Shown: positions 34,336-43,678 of the stretch, piece after piece | How positions within the stretch are numbered: the first letter of the stretch is position 1 | How the letters are laid out: each line of letters starts with the position of its first letter | DNA from: JBGTLA01 sp041744375 | Lineage (GTDB): Bacteria; Actinomycetota; Acidimicrobiia; Spongiisociales; ZC4RG35 | Direction of reading: 5' to 3' | Assembly (NCBI GenBank): GCA_041744375.1 | Contig: JBGTLA010000130.1 | Coordinates: forward strand, 1-64,000 | Length of the DNA stretch: 64,000 nt | Program-made: the position numbers and the translations under genes | Notes under the pieces: generated by a model | Seen by the model: only the letters and a program-made list of their open reading frames with translations | What the model was told of the DNA's origin: nothing | Databases searched by the model: none

Positions 34336-35225
34336 CGAAGGCGCTCTCGTCCGAGAATACCGTAAGGTCTGAAGACCAACACGACCGCCAGAATCGAAAA
34401 CAAGACGATCGGTTTATAGCGCGGGTCAATTCCTCCTGCGAGCACGGTCCAAGTGCTGAGCTCGGTCAGAGTCCCGACAACGAGCCCGGCAACCAAAGCC
34501 CCGTAGGCATCACCTATCCCACCCAGTATGACAGCGACATACATCGCGAGAATGAACGTTCCACCCATATTTGCATCGAAGCTAGTTAGAACCAATGCCT
34601 GTATAACGCCGGCCACTCCGGCTAGACTTCCCGCTATGACCCACGCGTGCAGAGTGATGCGGTTAGGGTCAATTCCTGAAACTGCCGCGAGGGATGGATT
34701 ATCGCCCAGTGCACGTACGGTTCTTCCCACGGTCGAATAGGCGAGCAAGGCACCTACTGAGAGCATAGCGATTACGGTGATCACGATTCCGATCAATGCG
34801 CTCTGAGAGAGACGAACTCCAAAGAGCTCAACAACGCTGAAACGATCGACAGCGAAAGATCTGGACGATGGGCCGGCAACAAGGAAGAGTGAGTATCGTA
34901 TAACTAGCGCCAAACCTAAGGAGCTGAGAAACAGGCTAATGAAGTTTCGTGCTCCTCGGCGTCGCAGCGGACGCCAGAAGATGACCTCCAATGCGACGGC
35001 GAATATCGCAATAGTTGCGACTGCAGCTAACGTAGCAATTATAATATGCGCTCCGAGCAGTACGTTGAACCCGAAGGCAGCGAAGGCCGCCAAGGTCAGG
35101 TAGTCGCCGTGGGCAAAATTCGCGATGTTCAGCAACCCGTAGATCAGTGTTATGCCGACGGCAGAGATCGCCAGCACTGCTCCTGCCGTGAGTCCATTGA
35201 CAAAGAGCTGGAAGAATTCTGTCAA
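34332..35225 (-). CDS. livH: ABC transporter permease, LivH type
   Basis: A 297-residue permease with eight membrane segments. ALSAVGITLIYGLLNIANFAHGDYLTLAAF-like start and VRALGDNPSLAAVSGIDPNRITLHAWVIAGSLAG are LivH signatures. The start overlaps the marR-type stop (ATGA), so regulator and transporter are translated together, implying that the regulator senses the transported compound or a product. Confidence 0.87.
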   Translation of the reverse strand: MTEFFQLFVNGLTAGAVLAISAVGITLIYGLLNIANFAHGDYLTLAAFAAFGFNVLLGAHIIIATLAAVATIAIFAVALEVIFWRPLRRRGARNFISLFLSSLGLALVIRYSLFLVAGPSSRSFAVDRFSVVELFGVRLSQSALIGIVITVIAMLSVGALLAYSTVGRTVRALGDNPSLAAVSGIDPNRITLHAWVIAGSLAGVAGVIQALVLTSFDANMGGTFILAMYVAVILGGIGDAYGALVAGLVVGTLTELSTWTVLAGGIDPRYKPIVLFSILAVVLVFRPYGILGRERLR

Positions 35226-35803
35226 TCTGCAGTATCCGAAGCAACGTCGGACTTGAGCTCGTTCGCTGGATGCGGACGGATACGTCGGACCATGCGACCG
35301 GGCAGGCTGCTCGAAGATTGCCGGCCAAGTTGCTCGTGCTCAAATGCACCGAGTGCCTCTTCAAGCGCTTGCACTAGTTTGATATCGGCCCGCATGTCGG
35401 TATAGGCGGCCAGCAGGAGATCGTTGGCTCTCTCCGTGACGTAGAAATAGACGACTCGACGATCGTCTCTTGAACGCTCTCGACGAACAAGGCCAGCAGT
35501 TTCGGCGCGCCGGAGGCGCTCTGTAATGCCACTTGCGGAGAGCTGAAGCCGGCCGGAGAGTTCTTTGACAGTGGTTCGTTCTAGACCGCTGGGTGAGCCC
35601 CTTACCATGAGCAACAGGGTGTACTGGTCCGGAGTGAGTCCATGCCGTTGACAGATTTCATCTGTCCGACGCGAGAACCGGGCAAGGGCAGCCCGAAACG
35701 CCGCAGCCTGTTCATAACCGTGCCAACCATCACCCTGTGACGCACTTGGAGTGTCAATCGCTTCGGCCTTCATTTGACCAACTAGATCCCGCTTAGCCGT
35801 CAT
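35222..35803 (-). CDS. MarR-family transcriptional regulator
   Basis: A 193-residue MarR protein with a winged helix (~50-130): LTPDQYTLLLMVRGSPSG, TTVKELSGRLQLSASGITERLRRAETAGLVRRERSRDDRRVVYFYVTE. MarR dimers respond to aromatic acids and similar ligands and repress by binding short palindromes. It heads the livHMGF-SDR operon; two hundred bases separate it from the binding-protein gene upstream. An ATG at 35773 is an alternative start. A palindrome at 37357-37371 is a possible operator. Confidence 0.86.
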   Translation of the reverse strand: MTAKRDLVGQMKAEAIDTPSASQGDGWHGYEQAAAFRAALARFSRRTDEICQRHGLTPDQYTLLLMVRGSPSGLERTTVKELSGRLQLSASGITERLRRAETAGLVRRERSRDDRRVVYFYVTERANDLLLAAYTDMRADIKLVQALEEALGAFEHEQLGRQSSSSLPGRMVRRIRPHPANELKSDVASDTAD

Positions 35804-36009
35804 TCAACTAGCAAGGACCAGATCTGCGACATACCGTTCTTGTCCATTTACCTTTCGACTCCGTCCCCGTGCAGTCGGTCGACTACCAATCCCGCGTTCA
35901 TTAATTCTCCATTCAAAGTTACGATCGTGAACTAGGCTTCATCTCAGGCTAGCGCTCTCGGGGAGCTCGCCTCATAGGGCGCTTCCATCCTGACTGTTCG
36001 GGTCGTCTA

Positions 36010-37290
36010 TCAGCCATCCAGCGTGACAACTACTACGTCCCCGGGTGGAATAGGTTCGCCGCCGCCCGGGTACTGCCAGAACTCAAAGAGACTCGAAGCT
36101 GGGTCGCCCTTCTCATCCCAATCGATGCTTCCCCATCCGCCGTCGTAGTCAATGTTCTCGCCCGAGAGCAGCAATTCAATCGCGAGTTGGACTTCGTCAG
36201 GCCCGACCTTTATCCCTGGGGGTCCGGAGACCGAAGCCATGCTGTCGCGGAATGTCAGAGGATCATCTGAGCCAGAATGAAGCGCTGCTAGGAATGCCAA
36301 GATCACCGGATCAAAGCCGAGAGCGTCAAAGCCCGTCAGCTCTGTGGTGGCTCGCTGCTCGAAAATGGCCTCAAATGCCTCCTTGCCAGGTGATCCCTCG
36401 TTAGTTGGCGAAACACCCCGAAGTCCCGCCGTCGACGGATCTCCCAACTCTTCAAGGAGCGAGGAGTCACGGAACACCTCGATGACGATTGTATTCGCAG
36501 GAGACCAGGTTCCCGTCCGTACAAGGGCTGGGCCGAGCTTATTCCAGTCTTCAGGTGTCGTATAGATCACCCAGCCGTCGGGATCACCAGAGACCAGTCG
36601 TTGAGCCTCGGTATCGTACGTGGGTTGCTCGAGATTCCAAGCGACCGACTCTCCGATCGCCCCGCCCGCCGCCTGCCAAGCCTCGTCAAACGCTACTCGG
36701 GCCGCACCATTCCCCGCATCATTTATGGAGCCTGTGCTAATTGTGGCCGTCGGTCCTAAGGCATCCTGGGCTGCCTTCACGAACGCTGCTGCTAAGAGAG
36801 TATTTGGGTAAATCATCTGCCACACCAGACCTTCGTCGTCAAGATCCGAGAGTTCCGGAGCGGAGGAGCACATCGATATCTGAAGGATCTTGTTCCGAAC
36901 GGTTACCGACTGTGCAATGGCAATTGTCTCACGCGTAGCGCACGACCCGACAAGAACGTCAATCCCCGTGGTTGCAAGCTTCGTCGCAGCTTCAACCGCC
37001 GGCACAGTGTCGCCTTGGCTGTCTTCTACGCCTACAAGATCCACCGAAATGCTCTCGTCCAAACCAAGATTAGCAAGGGCCTCCTCAATTACCTCGACTG
37101 CCACGCGGCTGGCTTCAGCCTGACCGGGACCAATTGAAGAGAGGTTGCCAGTTAATGGGGCGACCACCCCGATGCGCAGATCAATCTCAGGCGGAACCAC
37201 CGTCGTGTCGGGAGCCACCGTCGTGTCGGCCCCGCATGCAACCGTCAAGAGGACGATCAGGGTGAGAATGGCGATTCGCCTATGAGTCAT
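36010..37290 (-). CDS. Liv-type substrate-binding lipoprotein
   Basis: A 426-residue type I binding protein of the LivK/amide-binding class. Signal peptide with lipobox LLTVAC|GA, Thr/Val-rich linker, then DLRIGVVAPLTGNLSSIGPGQAEASRVAVE, GIDVLVGSCATRETIAIAQ, SGDPDGWVIYTTPEDW and GFDALGFDPVILAFLAAL. It is longer than LivK (about 350). Codon use is lower in GC like the rest of the block. Provides substrate to LivHMGF; 206 bases lie between its stop and the marR start. Confidence 0.86.
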   Translation of the reverse strand: MTHRRIAILTLIVLLTVACGADTTVAPDTTVVPPEIDLRIGVVAPLTGNLSSIGPGQAEASRVAVEVIEEALANLGLDESISVDLVGVEDSQGDTVPAVEAATKLATTGIDVLVGSCATRETIAIAQSVTVRNKILQISMCSSAPELSDLDDEGLVWQMIYPNTLLAAAFVKAAQDALGPTATISTGSINDAGNGAARVAFDEAWQAAGGAIGESVAWNLEQPTYDTEAQRLVSGDPDGWVIYTTPEDWNKLGPALVRTGTWSPANTIVIEVFRDSSLLEELGDPSTAGLRGVSPTNEGSPGKEAFEAIFEQRATTELTGFDALGFDPVILAFLAALHSGSDDPLTFRDSMASVSGPPGIKVGPDEVQLAIELLLSGENIDYDGGWGSIDWDEKGDPASSLFEFWQYPGGGEPIPPGDVVVVTLDG

Positions 37291-37356
37291 TTCTGATCTC
37301 CAGAAATCTAGGTGACACGCCCAAATGTTGTGTGTAGTAGATCTTCACCCAACTTC

Positions 37357-37371
37357 GTTCGTGACACGAAC
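37357..37371. promoter_or_regulatory. Perfect palindrome upstream of the binding-protein gene
   Basis: GTTCGTG-A-CACGAAC lies 67 bases upstream of the Liv-type lipoprotein start and 118 bases before the divergent unknown gene. It is a plausible operator for the MarR-family protein or another dimeric regulator; no second copy was spotted. Confidence 0.4.
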
Positions 37372-37488
37372 TATATTTGCAGAGCGAGGTTGCCACGGTT
37401 CGCCAGCGCTGTCAAGTGATTCGGCGGAGTCTCGAATCCGTATGCTGTTCCGTTGGACAACACGCCCGTCCAAGGGAAGGAAGACCGA

Positions 37489-37926
37489 ATGCCCGTAGAG
37501 GATAAGGGAGACCGAGTGGAAGTCCGAGAGTGGGAATGGCGAATGATTGTTAGCGGAACATTCCTCACTCCATGGATGGAAGCCGATCCGGAACAACAAC
37601 GCCTGGTATTCGCCGCATGGATCGAGGTTCATCGGTCCTGGCAAGGGGATGGCTGTCGCCTTATTGCCACTATGGACAATCTAACTGCCGTTGGGCCAGC
37701 TGCATTGAACCCGAACTTCTCCACCATTTGGGAGATTCCTAGTCCGAACATCCTTCACGTTCTCTGGGCTCATTTCTGGAACCATCAAGCCAAATACGAT
37801 CTCAAGCTCGCTAGCTACTTCTCGTTGACCTTCACCATTGGAAAGCCGATTGTAAGTATGGAGCGTGCCCTCGGCGGTCCACTCGCGGCAACGACTCCTT
37901 CAGGTCCCGGATCGTTCGAGCTCTGA
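37489..37926 (+). CDS. Unknown 145-residue protein of the low-GC block
   Basis: The frame starts at ATG 37489 after GGGAAGG with good spacing; a longer start at 37453 is less likely. The sequence is Trp-rich (VREWEWRMIVSGTFLTPW, VHRSWQGDGCRLIATMDN, VLWAHFWNHQAKYDL, SYFSLTFTIGKPIVSME) with no signal peptide or membrane segment. The pattern, short helix then beta strands with an ATMDN turn, suggests a small alpha+beta barrel, perhaps a ligand-binding or oxygenase-helper fold; the family is not recognised. Divergent from the Liv-type lipoprotein gene and of the same lower GC, so it probably entered with the block. Confidence 0.7.
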   Translation: MPVEDKGDRVEVREWEWRMIVSGTFLTPWMEADPEQQRLVFAAWIEVHRSWQGDGCRLIATMDNLTAVGPAALNPNFSTIWEIPSPNILHVLWAHFWNHQAKYDLKLASYFSLTFTIGKPIVSMERALGGPLAATTPSGPGSFEL

Positions 37927-38249
37927 TCTCGACACCTCCATCTCGAAAACCTGAAGCCACCCCGGTATTGGCTGCGGCGAATGCCTCTCGTCGGATGGGG
38001 TCCGTGGCGTTGGATGATCCATTCGTTGTGTTGGTCGACCAGGGCCATCGTCGCCTGTAGCCGAGACGACGTACGCGAGATCCAATCCCTCGACCACACC
38101 CTCCATCGGTGGCACCCAGAGATCCTCAACCATCACACCATCGACGCTTCGAACGGACCCACAGAGGGACTGAATCTGGCTTCGCAATGAACCGTGGTTG
38201 GCAGCGCCGTATCCTGCGGACGGGTTGAGTAGGCCATTTGATGCCGTGG
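37927..38249. other. Gene-free stretch before the transposase relic
   Basis: No gene supported. A minus-strand frame (VEDLWVPPMEG, VVEGLDLAYVVSATGDDG) is coding-like for about 40 residues but has no start. It might be a decayed piece inserted next to the IS relic. Confidence 0.35.
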
Positions 38250-39480
38250 CGTCCGAATATTCGCCGGCATAGTTGTCGAGGTTGGTGAATCCGTGGGCTT
38301 GGCGGCGGGTCTTTCGATGAGCATGTGGACGTTCTCGACTCCGCCGTAGAAAGCTCGGCCGGTGCGGTGGTAGTTGAAGATCAGCTCCGACCAGCGCCTG
38401 ATGGTTGGGGCGAGGCGTGTGAGTTCGGGGATGTCGGCGTCGGCGCAGAACGCATAGAAGGCGATCATTCGGCGGCGGACGTGAGCCTCATCGGCGGCGG
38501 AGAACACGTCACGAAGGAGCTCTTTGGCGCCGAAGACGGCGCCGAGTTCCCCGTCGGGGTCACGACAGCCCACAGCGAGCACATCCACTCGAAGCCCTCG
38601 TCGGTGAGCCGTTCGTAGCCGGTGAGGAGAGCCCGGCGGACCTGATACAGCGGGTCGCCTTTTCGTCCTCGGTGCCTCAGGGTGGATTGTTGGACTCGCC
38701 GCCCGACTTGGTCGATGGCCCGGTTGGCGGGACGGACACACCACCAGTGGTCCACCACCATGATGGCTTGGCGAAGGTGGTCTCCGAGGGCTTGACGGTA
38801 CCCCGCCGACCGGATCCAACGTCGCTAGCCGGATGTTCTCACACCAGAGGGGCGACACCGCGGTCCGCCAGCCAGTCGCCCACCACATCGCGGCTTCTTC
38901 CGTCCAACACGTCGAGGACGTCGAGGACCCGGTGACGGTTCAAGTCGACGATCTGGGTGGTGTAGACGGTCCGGAACGAAGCGGTGCCGTTGAGGAACCG
39001 CTTCTAGTCCACCCCGATCGCCTCCCCACCTCGAAGCGGGAAGGATCCTCGATGTGGGGCAACGATGGACTCGGCCACCGCCTGGTTGGCGCAATGCCAG
39101 CCTACTCCGAACTCAGCAGCCGCAGCCGCGATCGAGTCGCCGACGGCATTGACCATCGCGGCGATCCCCAGACGGGCCAGTTCCGTCGGCACAGCCCGGG
39201 GCCGGATGTCATCCAGCTGCTTGGTCCAGTCTTGGTGTCACAGTCCTGCTCCGCACAGCGCGACCGGCGCTTCGATACACACAACACCGTCGGACGTCCC
39301 GACACCGCCAGATCCCTCACCAGGCTTCTGGCGTCCGTGACCCACGGCCCAAGTCCCCACCCCGAGGGCCTCACGAAATCGGCGGTGGTCTCCACGAACA
39401 GCCAACTCACCATCCACCACACACCGGGCGCGACCACCAACCCCGGGCATACCCACCAGCGCGGTGGTGCCACAACTACC
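38250..39480 (-). mobile_element. Decayed ISL3-family transposase
   Basis: Minus-strand frames joined across several shifts reproduce an ISL3 transposase. From the 5' end: RSLVRDLAVSGRPTVLCVSKRR, then CAEQDC (zinc-finger-like), FGVGWHCANQAV, AIGVD-stop-KRFLNGT, VDLNRHRVLDVLDVLDG, MVVDHWWCVRPANRAIDQV, DPLYQVRRALLTGYERL, LRDVFSAADEAHVRRRMIAFYAFC, NYHRTGRAFYGGVENVHMLIE and HGFTNLDNY. A TAG stop sits immediately after the first catalytic Asp, where Glu is expected (VDETRF), and at least four frameshifts follow. No clear terminal repeats were found. It marks the end of the low-GC block. Confidence 0.8.
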
Positions 39481-40193
39481 CTGAAGAACGGACAAGATCT
39501 CCCTTTCTACAGAAGTTCAATCCGCAGAACGGCGGGGCCCCCTTCCCGCGTCGTGGGATTACCGAATCAGCACTGGAGCTCACAACACCTCACACCCCAT
39601 CGCGTTTATCCCTGAATCTCGCCATCAAGAGAGTGAACGAGCCGGCCACGGATTCCGAAACTTCGACCACTACCGGCTCCGATGCCGCCCCGCGCCGGCC
39701 GCGTCACCTGACCCAACCGGCCACCACCTTCCCGCATCTGAACCCGCCAATCCCCACTCGGACCCAAGAAACCTCCATCAGACGCTCGAGTCGGAAGAAC
39801 AGACACGTCAGAGCAGCCGAATGTGGAAAGTCAGGCCCGCTATCGACTGCGGCCAGTCCTGAGTGGCCTTACCCTCCTGCCCAAGTCGGTTCAGCTTCCG
39901 CGCCGTGGGCGTTACCGTCGGTCCCTCGAGAGACGAGGTTGAGTGAGTCGGCGTCATGCCGCAGCAAGCAAGATCGTGGTGACCTGGCCAGGCACGAGCC
40001 GTGATTGGGGCTGGGGAATGAAGGGCCTTGAGTCGGAACGATGTTCTTCGAACGCGCCCGAAGGATGGTACTTCCCTTGGCTTGGCAGCCGGTCACTCGG
40101 TTCGCGTCCACGTCTGCCCGGCGTGCCGTCTCCCCTAGTGTCGGGTGTCCAAGTAGAAGAACGAGCACTCGACGAGCTAACAGGAGACCTGCA
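39481..40193. other. Gene-free stretch between the IS relic and the aminotransferase gene
   Basis: No gene supported. Pro/Thr-rich reading frames on both strands are explained by composition. The Shine-Dalgarno sequence of the aminotransferase (AGGAG, 40182-40186) lies at its right end. Confidence 0.45.
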
Positions 40194-41387
40194 GTGAAAT
40201 GGCCCGCGGCGCGAATGGCTACGCAAAAAAACAAAGGCTTCGGGATGTACGAGCAAGCTGCCCGTCTCGAACGGGACGGTGTGGACGTCATCCATCTGGA
40301 GTTCGGCCGGCCCTCCTTCGACACGCCCGCGCATATCAAGGCGGAGTCCAAGCGAGCCTTGGACGCGGGGATCGTCCACTACGGGGATCTCCAGGGCGAT
40401 CCGGAACTCCGGCAGGCTTTGAGCGGGAAGCTGAAGAGGTTCAATGGGATCGGAGCCGGTCCCGACGACATTCTGATCACGAATGGACTCACGCAGGCGT
40501 CCTTTGCCACCTTCATGGCGGCGCTCGATCCGGGCGACGAAGTGGTCGTGTTGGAGCCGTACTATCCGCAGCACGTTCCCAAGATCGAGCTGGTCGGCGG
40601 CGCAGTGGCATTGGCCGCTCTGCGCTTCGACAGGGGCTATCGCCTCGATCCCGATGCCGTCGAGGGTGCCATGACCCCGAAGACGAAGGTCCTCCTCCTC
40701 GTCAATCCCGCCAACCCCGTGGGCACCGTGTTCACTCCGGAGGAGATCGGGGCGCTGGCGGACATAGCTCGCCGTAATGATCTGTTGGTGGTGACCGATG
40801 AGGTGTACGAGCACATCACCTACGACGGGAGGGCCCACACCAGTATCGCCTCTCTTCCGGGTATGTGGGAGCGGACCATCAGCCTCTTCGCCTTCACAAA
40901 AGCCTATGCCATGGACGGGTGGCGTCTGGGCTACGCCGTGGCACCACACCCACTGTTGAAGGAGGTCATGCGTGTCACGATGAACGAGACGACTCACCCC
41001 AACGTGTTCGCTCAGCGCGGGGCTATCGCGGCCGTGGAAGGCCCGCCGCAGGTACTTGAGGGTATGGTGGCCGAGGACCGCCGCCGCCGCGACATGGCGC
41101 ATCGACGTCTCAACGACATGGATGGAGTCACATGTCATCTTCCCGAAGGCACCATCTACGCCTTTCCCGACTTCTCGGCTCTGGGCCTGTCCTCCGAGGA
41201 GTTGGCGACCCTCCTTCTCCAACGGGCACATGTGGCAACCGAGGCAGGGAGCTTCTACGGCCCAAGCGGAGAAGGTCACCTGCGCATCTGTTTCGGCTCC
41301 GAGTCGTACGAGCGACTACAAGAAGCGATGGATCGTATCGAGGCGGCCGTCGGCGATCTCATGGCGCAGAATCCCGGCGCGAGGTGA
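40194..41387 (+). CDS. Class I/II PLP-dependent aminotransferase
   Basis: A 397-residue fold-type I aminotransferase: LEFGRPSFDTPAHI, HYGDLQGDPELRQAL, LVNPANPVGTVFTPEEI, VVTDEVYEHITYDG (Asp and Tyr that bind PLP), FAFTKAYAMDGWRLGY (Schiff-base Lys) and HLRICFGSE (carboxylate-binding Arg). It resembles aspartate-type or alanine/kynurenine-type aminotransferases. The start is the GTG at 40194, seven bases after AGGAG; the longer frame from 40041 has low-complexity sequence. It stands alone at the left end of the second island and could deaminate the amino acids released by the amidases (inference). Confidence 0.87.
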   Translation: MKWPAARMATQKNKGFGMYEQAARLERDGVDVIHLEFGRPSFDTPAHIKAESKRALDAGIVHYGDLQGDPELRQALSGKLKRFNGIGAGPDDILITNGLTQASFATFMAALDPGDEVVVLEPYYPQHVPKIELVGGAVALAALRFDRGYRLDPDAVEGAMTPKTKVLLLVNPANPVGTVFTPEEIGALADIARRNDLLVVTDEVYEHITYDGRAHTSIASLPGMWERTISLFAFTKAYAMDGWRLGYAVAPHPLLKEVMRVTMNETTHPNVFAQRGAIAAVEGPPQVLEGMVAEDRRRRDMAHRRLNDMDGVTCHLPEGTIYAFPDFSALGLSSEELATLLLQRAHVATEAGSFYGPSGEGHLRICFGSESYERLQEAMDRIEAAVGDLMAQNPGAR

Positions 41388-41873
41388 GCGGTCCGTTGAC
41401 CCCGTTCAGCTCGGCTCGATCGGACTCCGAGTCTCATCGACAATTATTGTGGAACTCGTTCCCAAGCAGCGACAGCTTGGCGGCCAACCGCTCCCGCATT
41501 CGCTGGGCACGGATAATGGTGAGGAGCATCGGTTCGAAACCTCGAAATCTAGAAGCGAACAACTTCGCCTACGTTCGCGCGGCGAAAGCCGTCGGCGAAG
41601 ACAGCCCGCACGTTCCTTGGGGAATCTCCCCGTACCTCCGAGTTGCCCGTACCTCCGACTCGTTTCCCCACCATTGCGCACCGCCTGATCGAACCCGATA
41701 AAGCGAGCACACCCCTGGCTCGTCTAAACAGAACCCCAACGCCACTTGCCTCGGAACCTTCCTTCCAGTAAATTGAACTGTCATGCAGCATACTGACCGC
41801 ATCGTCTCCTGAGGGGGCCCATGTGGTGTTCGTCCTGCAAACGGCAAACCATCCCGGTACCTAGGAGGCAGGC
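41388..41873. other. Regulatory stretch upstream of the oligopeptide-type binding protein gene
   Basis: No gene supported. It carries a pair of 12-bp near-palindromes 20 bp apart (41765-41776 and 41785-41796) shared with other promoters of this island, and a good Shine-Dalgarno sequence (AGGAGGCAGGC) right before the next ATG. Confidence 0.5.
41765..41796. promoter_or_regulatory. Putative XRE-cupin operator pair, site 1
   Basis: CCAGTAAATTGA (41765-41776) and GCAGCATACTGA (41785-41796) match the consensus TCARTATAYTGA at 10 of 12 positions each; centres are 20 bp apart. It lies about 80 bases upstream of the binding protein gene at 41874. Confidence 0.55.
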
Positions 41874-43610
41874 ATGTTGGGTAGCAAGGTGAGGTCCGGC
41901 GGATTTCGGATGGTCCCGGGAGACAACCCGGAAAGGGGCGACTCCCACGGCCGTGTCGCGGTAACTCTCCTTCTCCTCCTGGCCCTTGTTCTGGCGGCAT
42001 GTGACGGCACTGCCGAGACGCCCACGACCGATCCGGAACCGGGGGAGACCACGGTTGCGCAGCCGGGAGAGACCACGGTGCCGGAGGAGGTTCCCGGCGA
42101 CCCGACTCAGCTCGTCATCGACACCTCATGGGATCATCTGACTGCCGACCCCGCCCGCGATGCCTCCAACAGTGGCCGATACATCCTCAACTCGGTATAC
42201 GACACGTTGACCAAGTTCAAGCCCGAGCTCGTCGACGGCGAGTGGGAGTTCGACATGACCAACCCCGACCCGTGGATCGCCGAGTCTTGGTCGGTTGACG
42301 ATTCGGGCCGGGTGTGGACCTTCAACATTCGCCAGGACGTCGTTTTCAGCGACGGTTCTCCTCTGACCGCCGAGGACGCTGCCTGGTCGTTGCGACGGGT
42401 GAAGAACGTAAAGTCGGCACCCGCATCCAACCTGGAGACCTTCGACGAGATCGTCGCGGTCGACGACTACACCGTGCAGATAACCACGCTGGAACCCAAC
42501 CCGGCGGTGCCACACATACTGACCCACAACGCCACTGGCGTGGTCAACCGTACGGTGGCCATGGAGAACGGCGCCACCGATGCCGAGGACGCCGACCTGG
42601 CTGACGAGGCTGAGGCCTTCTTCGACGCCAATTCGCTTGGGAGTGGCCCCTACGTCTTCCGAACCTTCAGCACCACCGCTGAGACGGTGTTGGCCAAGAA
42701 CGCGAATTTCTGGGGGGAGGAGCCGTTCTACGATCAGCTCGTCTTCCGCAACGTCACACCCGAGGTCGCTCGCATAAACGTGGAGAGCGGGGCGTCGGAT
42801 GTCGCCATGGGCCTTACCGCCGATCAGGCCAGCGAGCTGTCCGATTCGGTGATCGTCCACAGTGCCGCCAGCGCAACCATCTTCTATGTGCAGGCGAACT
42901 TCAAGGAGGAAGTCTCCGAACTCGCCGCCAGCCGCGATCTCTGGGAGGCCGTTCGCTATGGCATGGACTACGAAAAGCTGCTGAATATCGCAGGCGAGGG
43001 AGCTGTTCAGGCCTGCGGATTGGTGCCGACGCAGTTCAACGGCGCCCTCGACCCGAGCGAGTGCGTCAGCCGGGACATCGACCGTGCCCGAGAGGCGCTA
43101 GACCGATCCGGCGTCGAGAACCCGACTCTCACCTTGGAGTACCCCACCGACTTCGTGCTCGAAGGAGTCAACTTCCAGACGATCTCCGAGTCCATCGCAG
43201 CAGACCTCGAGGAAATCGGGTTGAGTGTCGTTCTGGAGGGTGCCCCTCTCGCCACATGGCTGCCTAGGTGGATCGACGCCCTGCCCGAGATGACGCAGGG
43301 AGCACAGAACCCGACCTTCCCACACGAGAACAGCACCGCGGTCTACCTGCCCACGGGGTACCGGGGGCAATACGCCGGGTTCTCCGAAACCGATGCTCCC
43401 GACATCACCGAGCTGGGCGAGAGAGCGCATCAGACCATCGACGACGACGACCGAGCTGCCCTCCTACAGGACCTACAGCGCCTGCTCAACACCGAGTCGC
43501 CGATCTTCCCCCAGTTCCAGTCGGTGGCGTTCATCGCCGCGCACCCGCGGATACAGAATGTGCTCGTGCTGCCCATCTTCTTCATCGACCCGACCATTCT
43601 CACCGAGTAG
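41874..43610 (+). CDS. Oligopeptide-type ABC substrate-binding lipoprotein
   Basis: A 578-residue SBP_bac_5 protein. After a Gly/Arg-rich N-terminal tail, VAVTLLLLLALVLAAC|DG is the signal and lipobox, followed by a Pro/Glu/Thr linker. The mature part starts QLVIDTSWDHLTADPARD and contains WTFNIRQDVVFSDGSPLTAEDAAWSL, NPAVPHILTHNATGVV, SGPYVFRTFSTTAETVLAKN and FLASRDLWEAVRYGMDYEKLL-type motifs. It delivers peptides or similar substrates to the Opp system; the cognate permease and ATPase genes are probably those at 51747-55717 on the other strand. Strong AGGAGG before the ATG. Confidence 0.87.
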   Translation: MLGSKVRSGGFRMVPGDNPERGDSHGRVAVTLLLLLALVLAACDGTAETPTTDPEPGETTVAQPGETTVPEEVPGDPTQLVIDTSWDHLTADPARDASNSGRYILNSVYDTLTKFKPELVDGEWEFDMTNPDPWIAESWSVDDSGRVWTFNIRQDVVFSDGSPLTAEDAAWSLRRVKNVKSAPASNLETFDEIVAVDDYTVQITTLEPNPAVPHILTHNATGVVNRTVAMENGATDAEDADLADEAEAFFDANSLGSGPYVFRTFSTTAETVLAKNANFWGEEPFYDQLVFRNVTPEVARINVESGASDVAMGLTADQASELSDSVIVHSAASATIFYVQANFKEEVSELAASRDLWEAVRYGMDYEKLLNIAGEGAVQACGLVPTQFNGALDPSECVSRDIDRAREALDRSGVENPTLTLEYPTDFVLEGVNFQTISESIAADLEEIGLSVVLEGAPLATWLPRWIDALPEMTQGAQNPTFPHENSTAVYLPTGYRGQYAGFSETDAPDITELGERAHQTIDDDDRAALLQDLQRLLNTESPIFPQFQSVAFIAAHPRIQNVLVLPIFFIDPTILTE

Positions 43611-43678
43611 GTGCCAAGAAATGAGTAGCGATGGGAGGTGGAGGCGATGAGGGCTGGCAGAACTCTGGGATCCCGGTG

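Noticed and set aside
35917..35933. Second palindrome-like word with an ACGATCGT core upstream of the marR-type gene
   Set aside because: Its arms differ from the 37357 palindrome at most inner positions, so a shared operator cannot be argued.
39954..41279. Long minus-strand frame opposite the aminotransferase gene
   Set aside because: Shadow of the aminotransferase gene, rich in His/Gly/Arg without motifs.
41773..41801. Sigma70-type promoter built from TTGAAC and CATACT
   Set aside because: Spacing is only about 10 bases, too short; the words are better explained as parts of the paired operator-like repeats.
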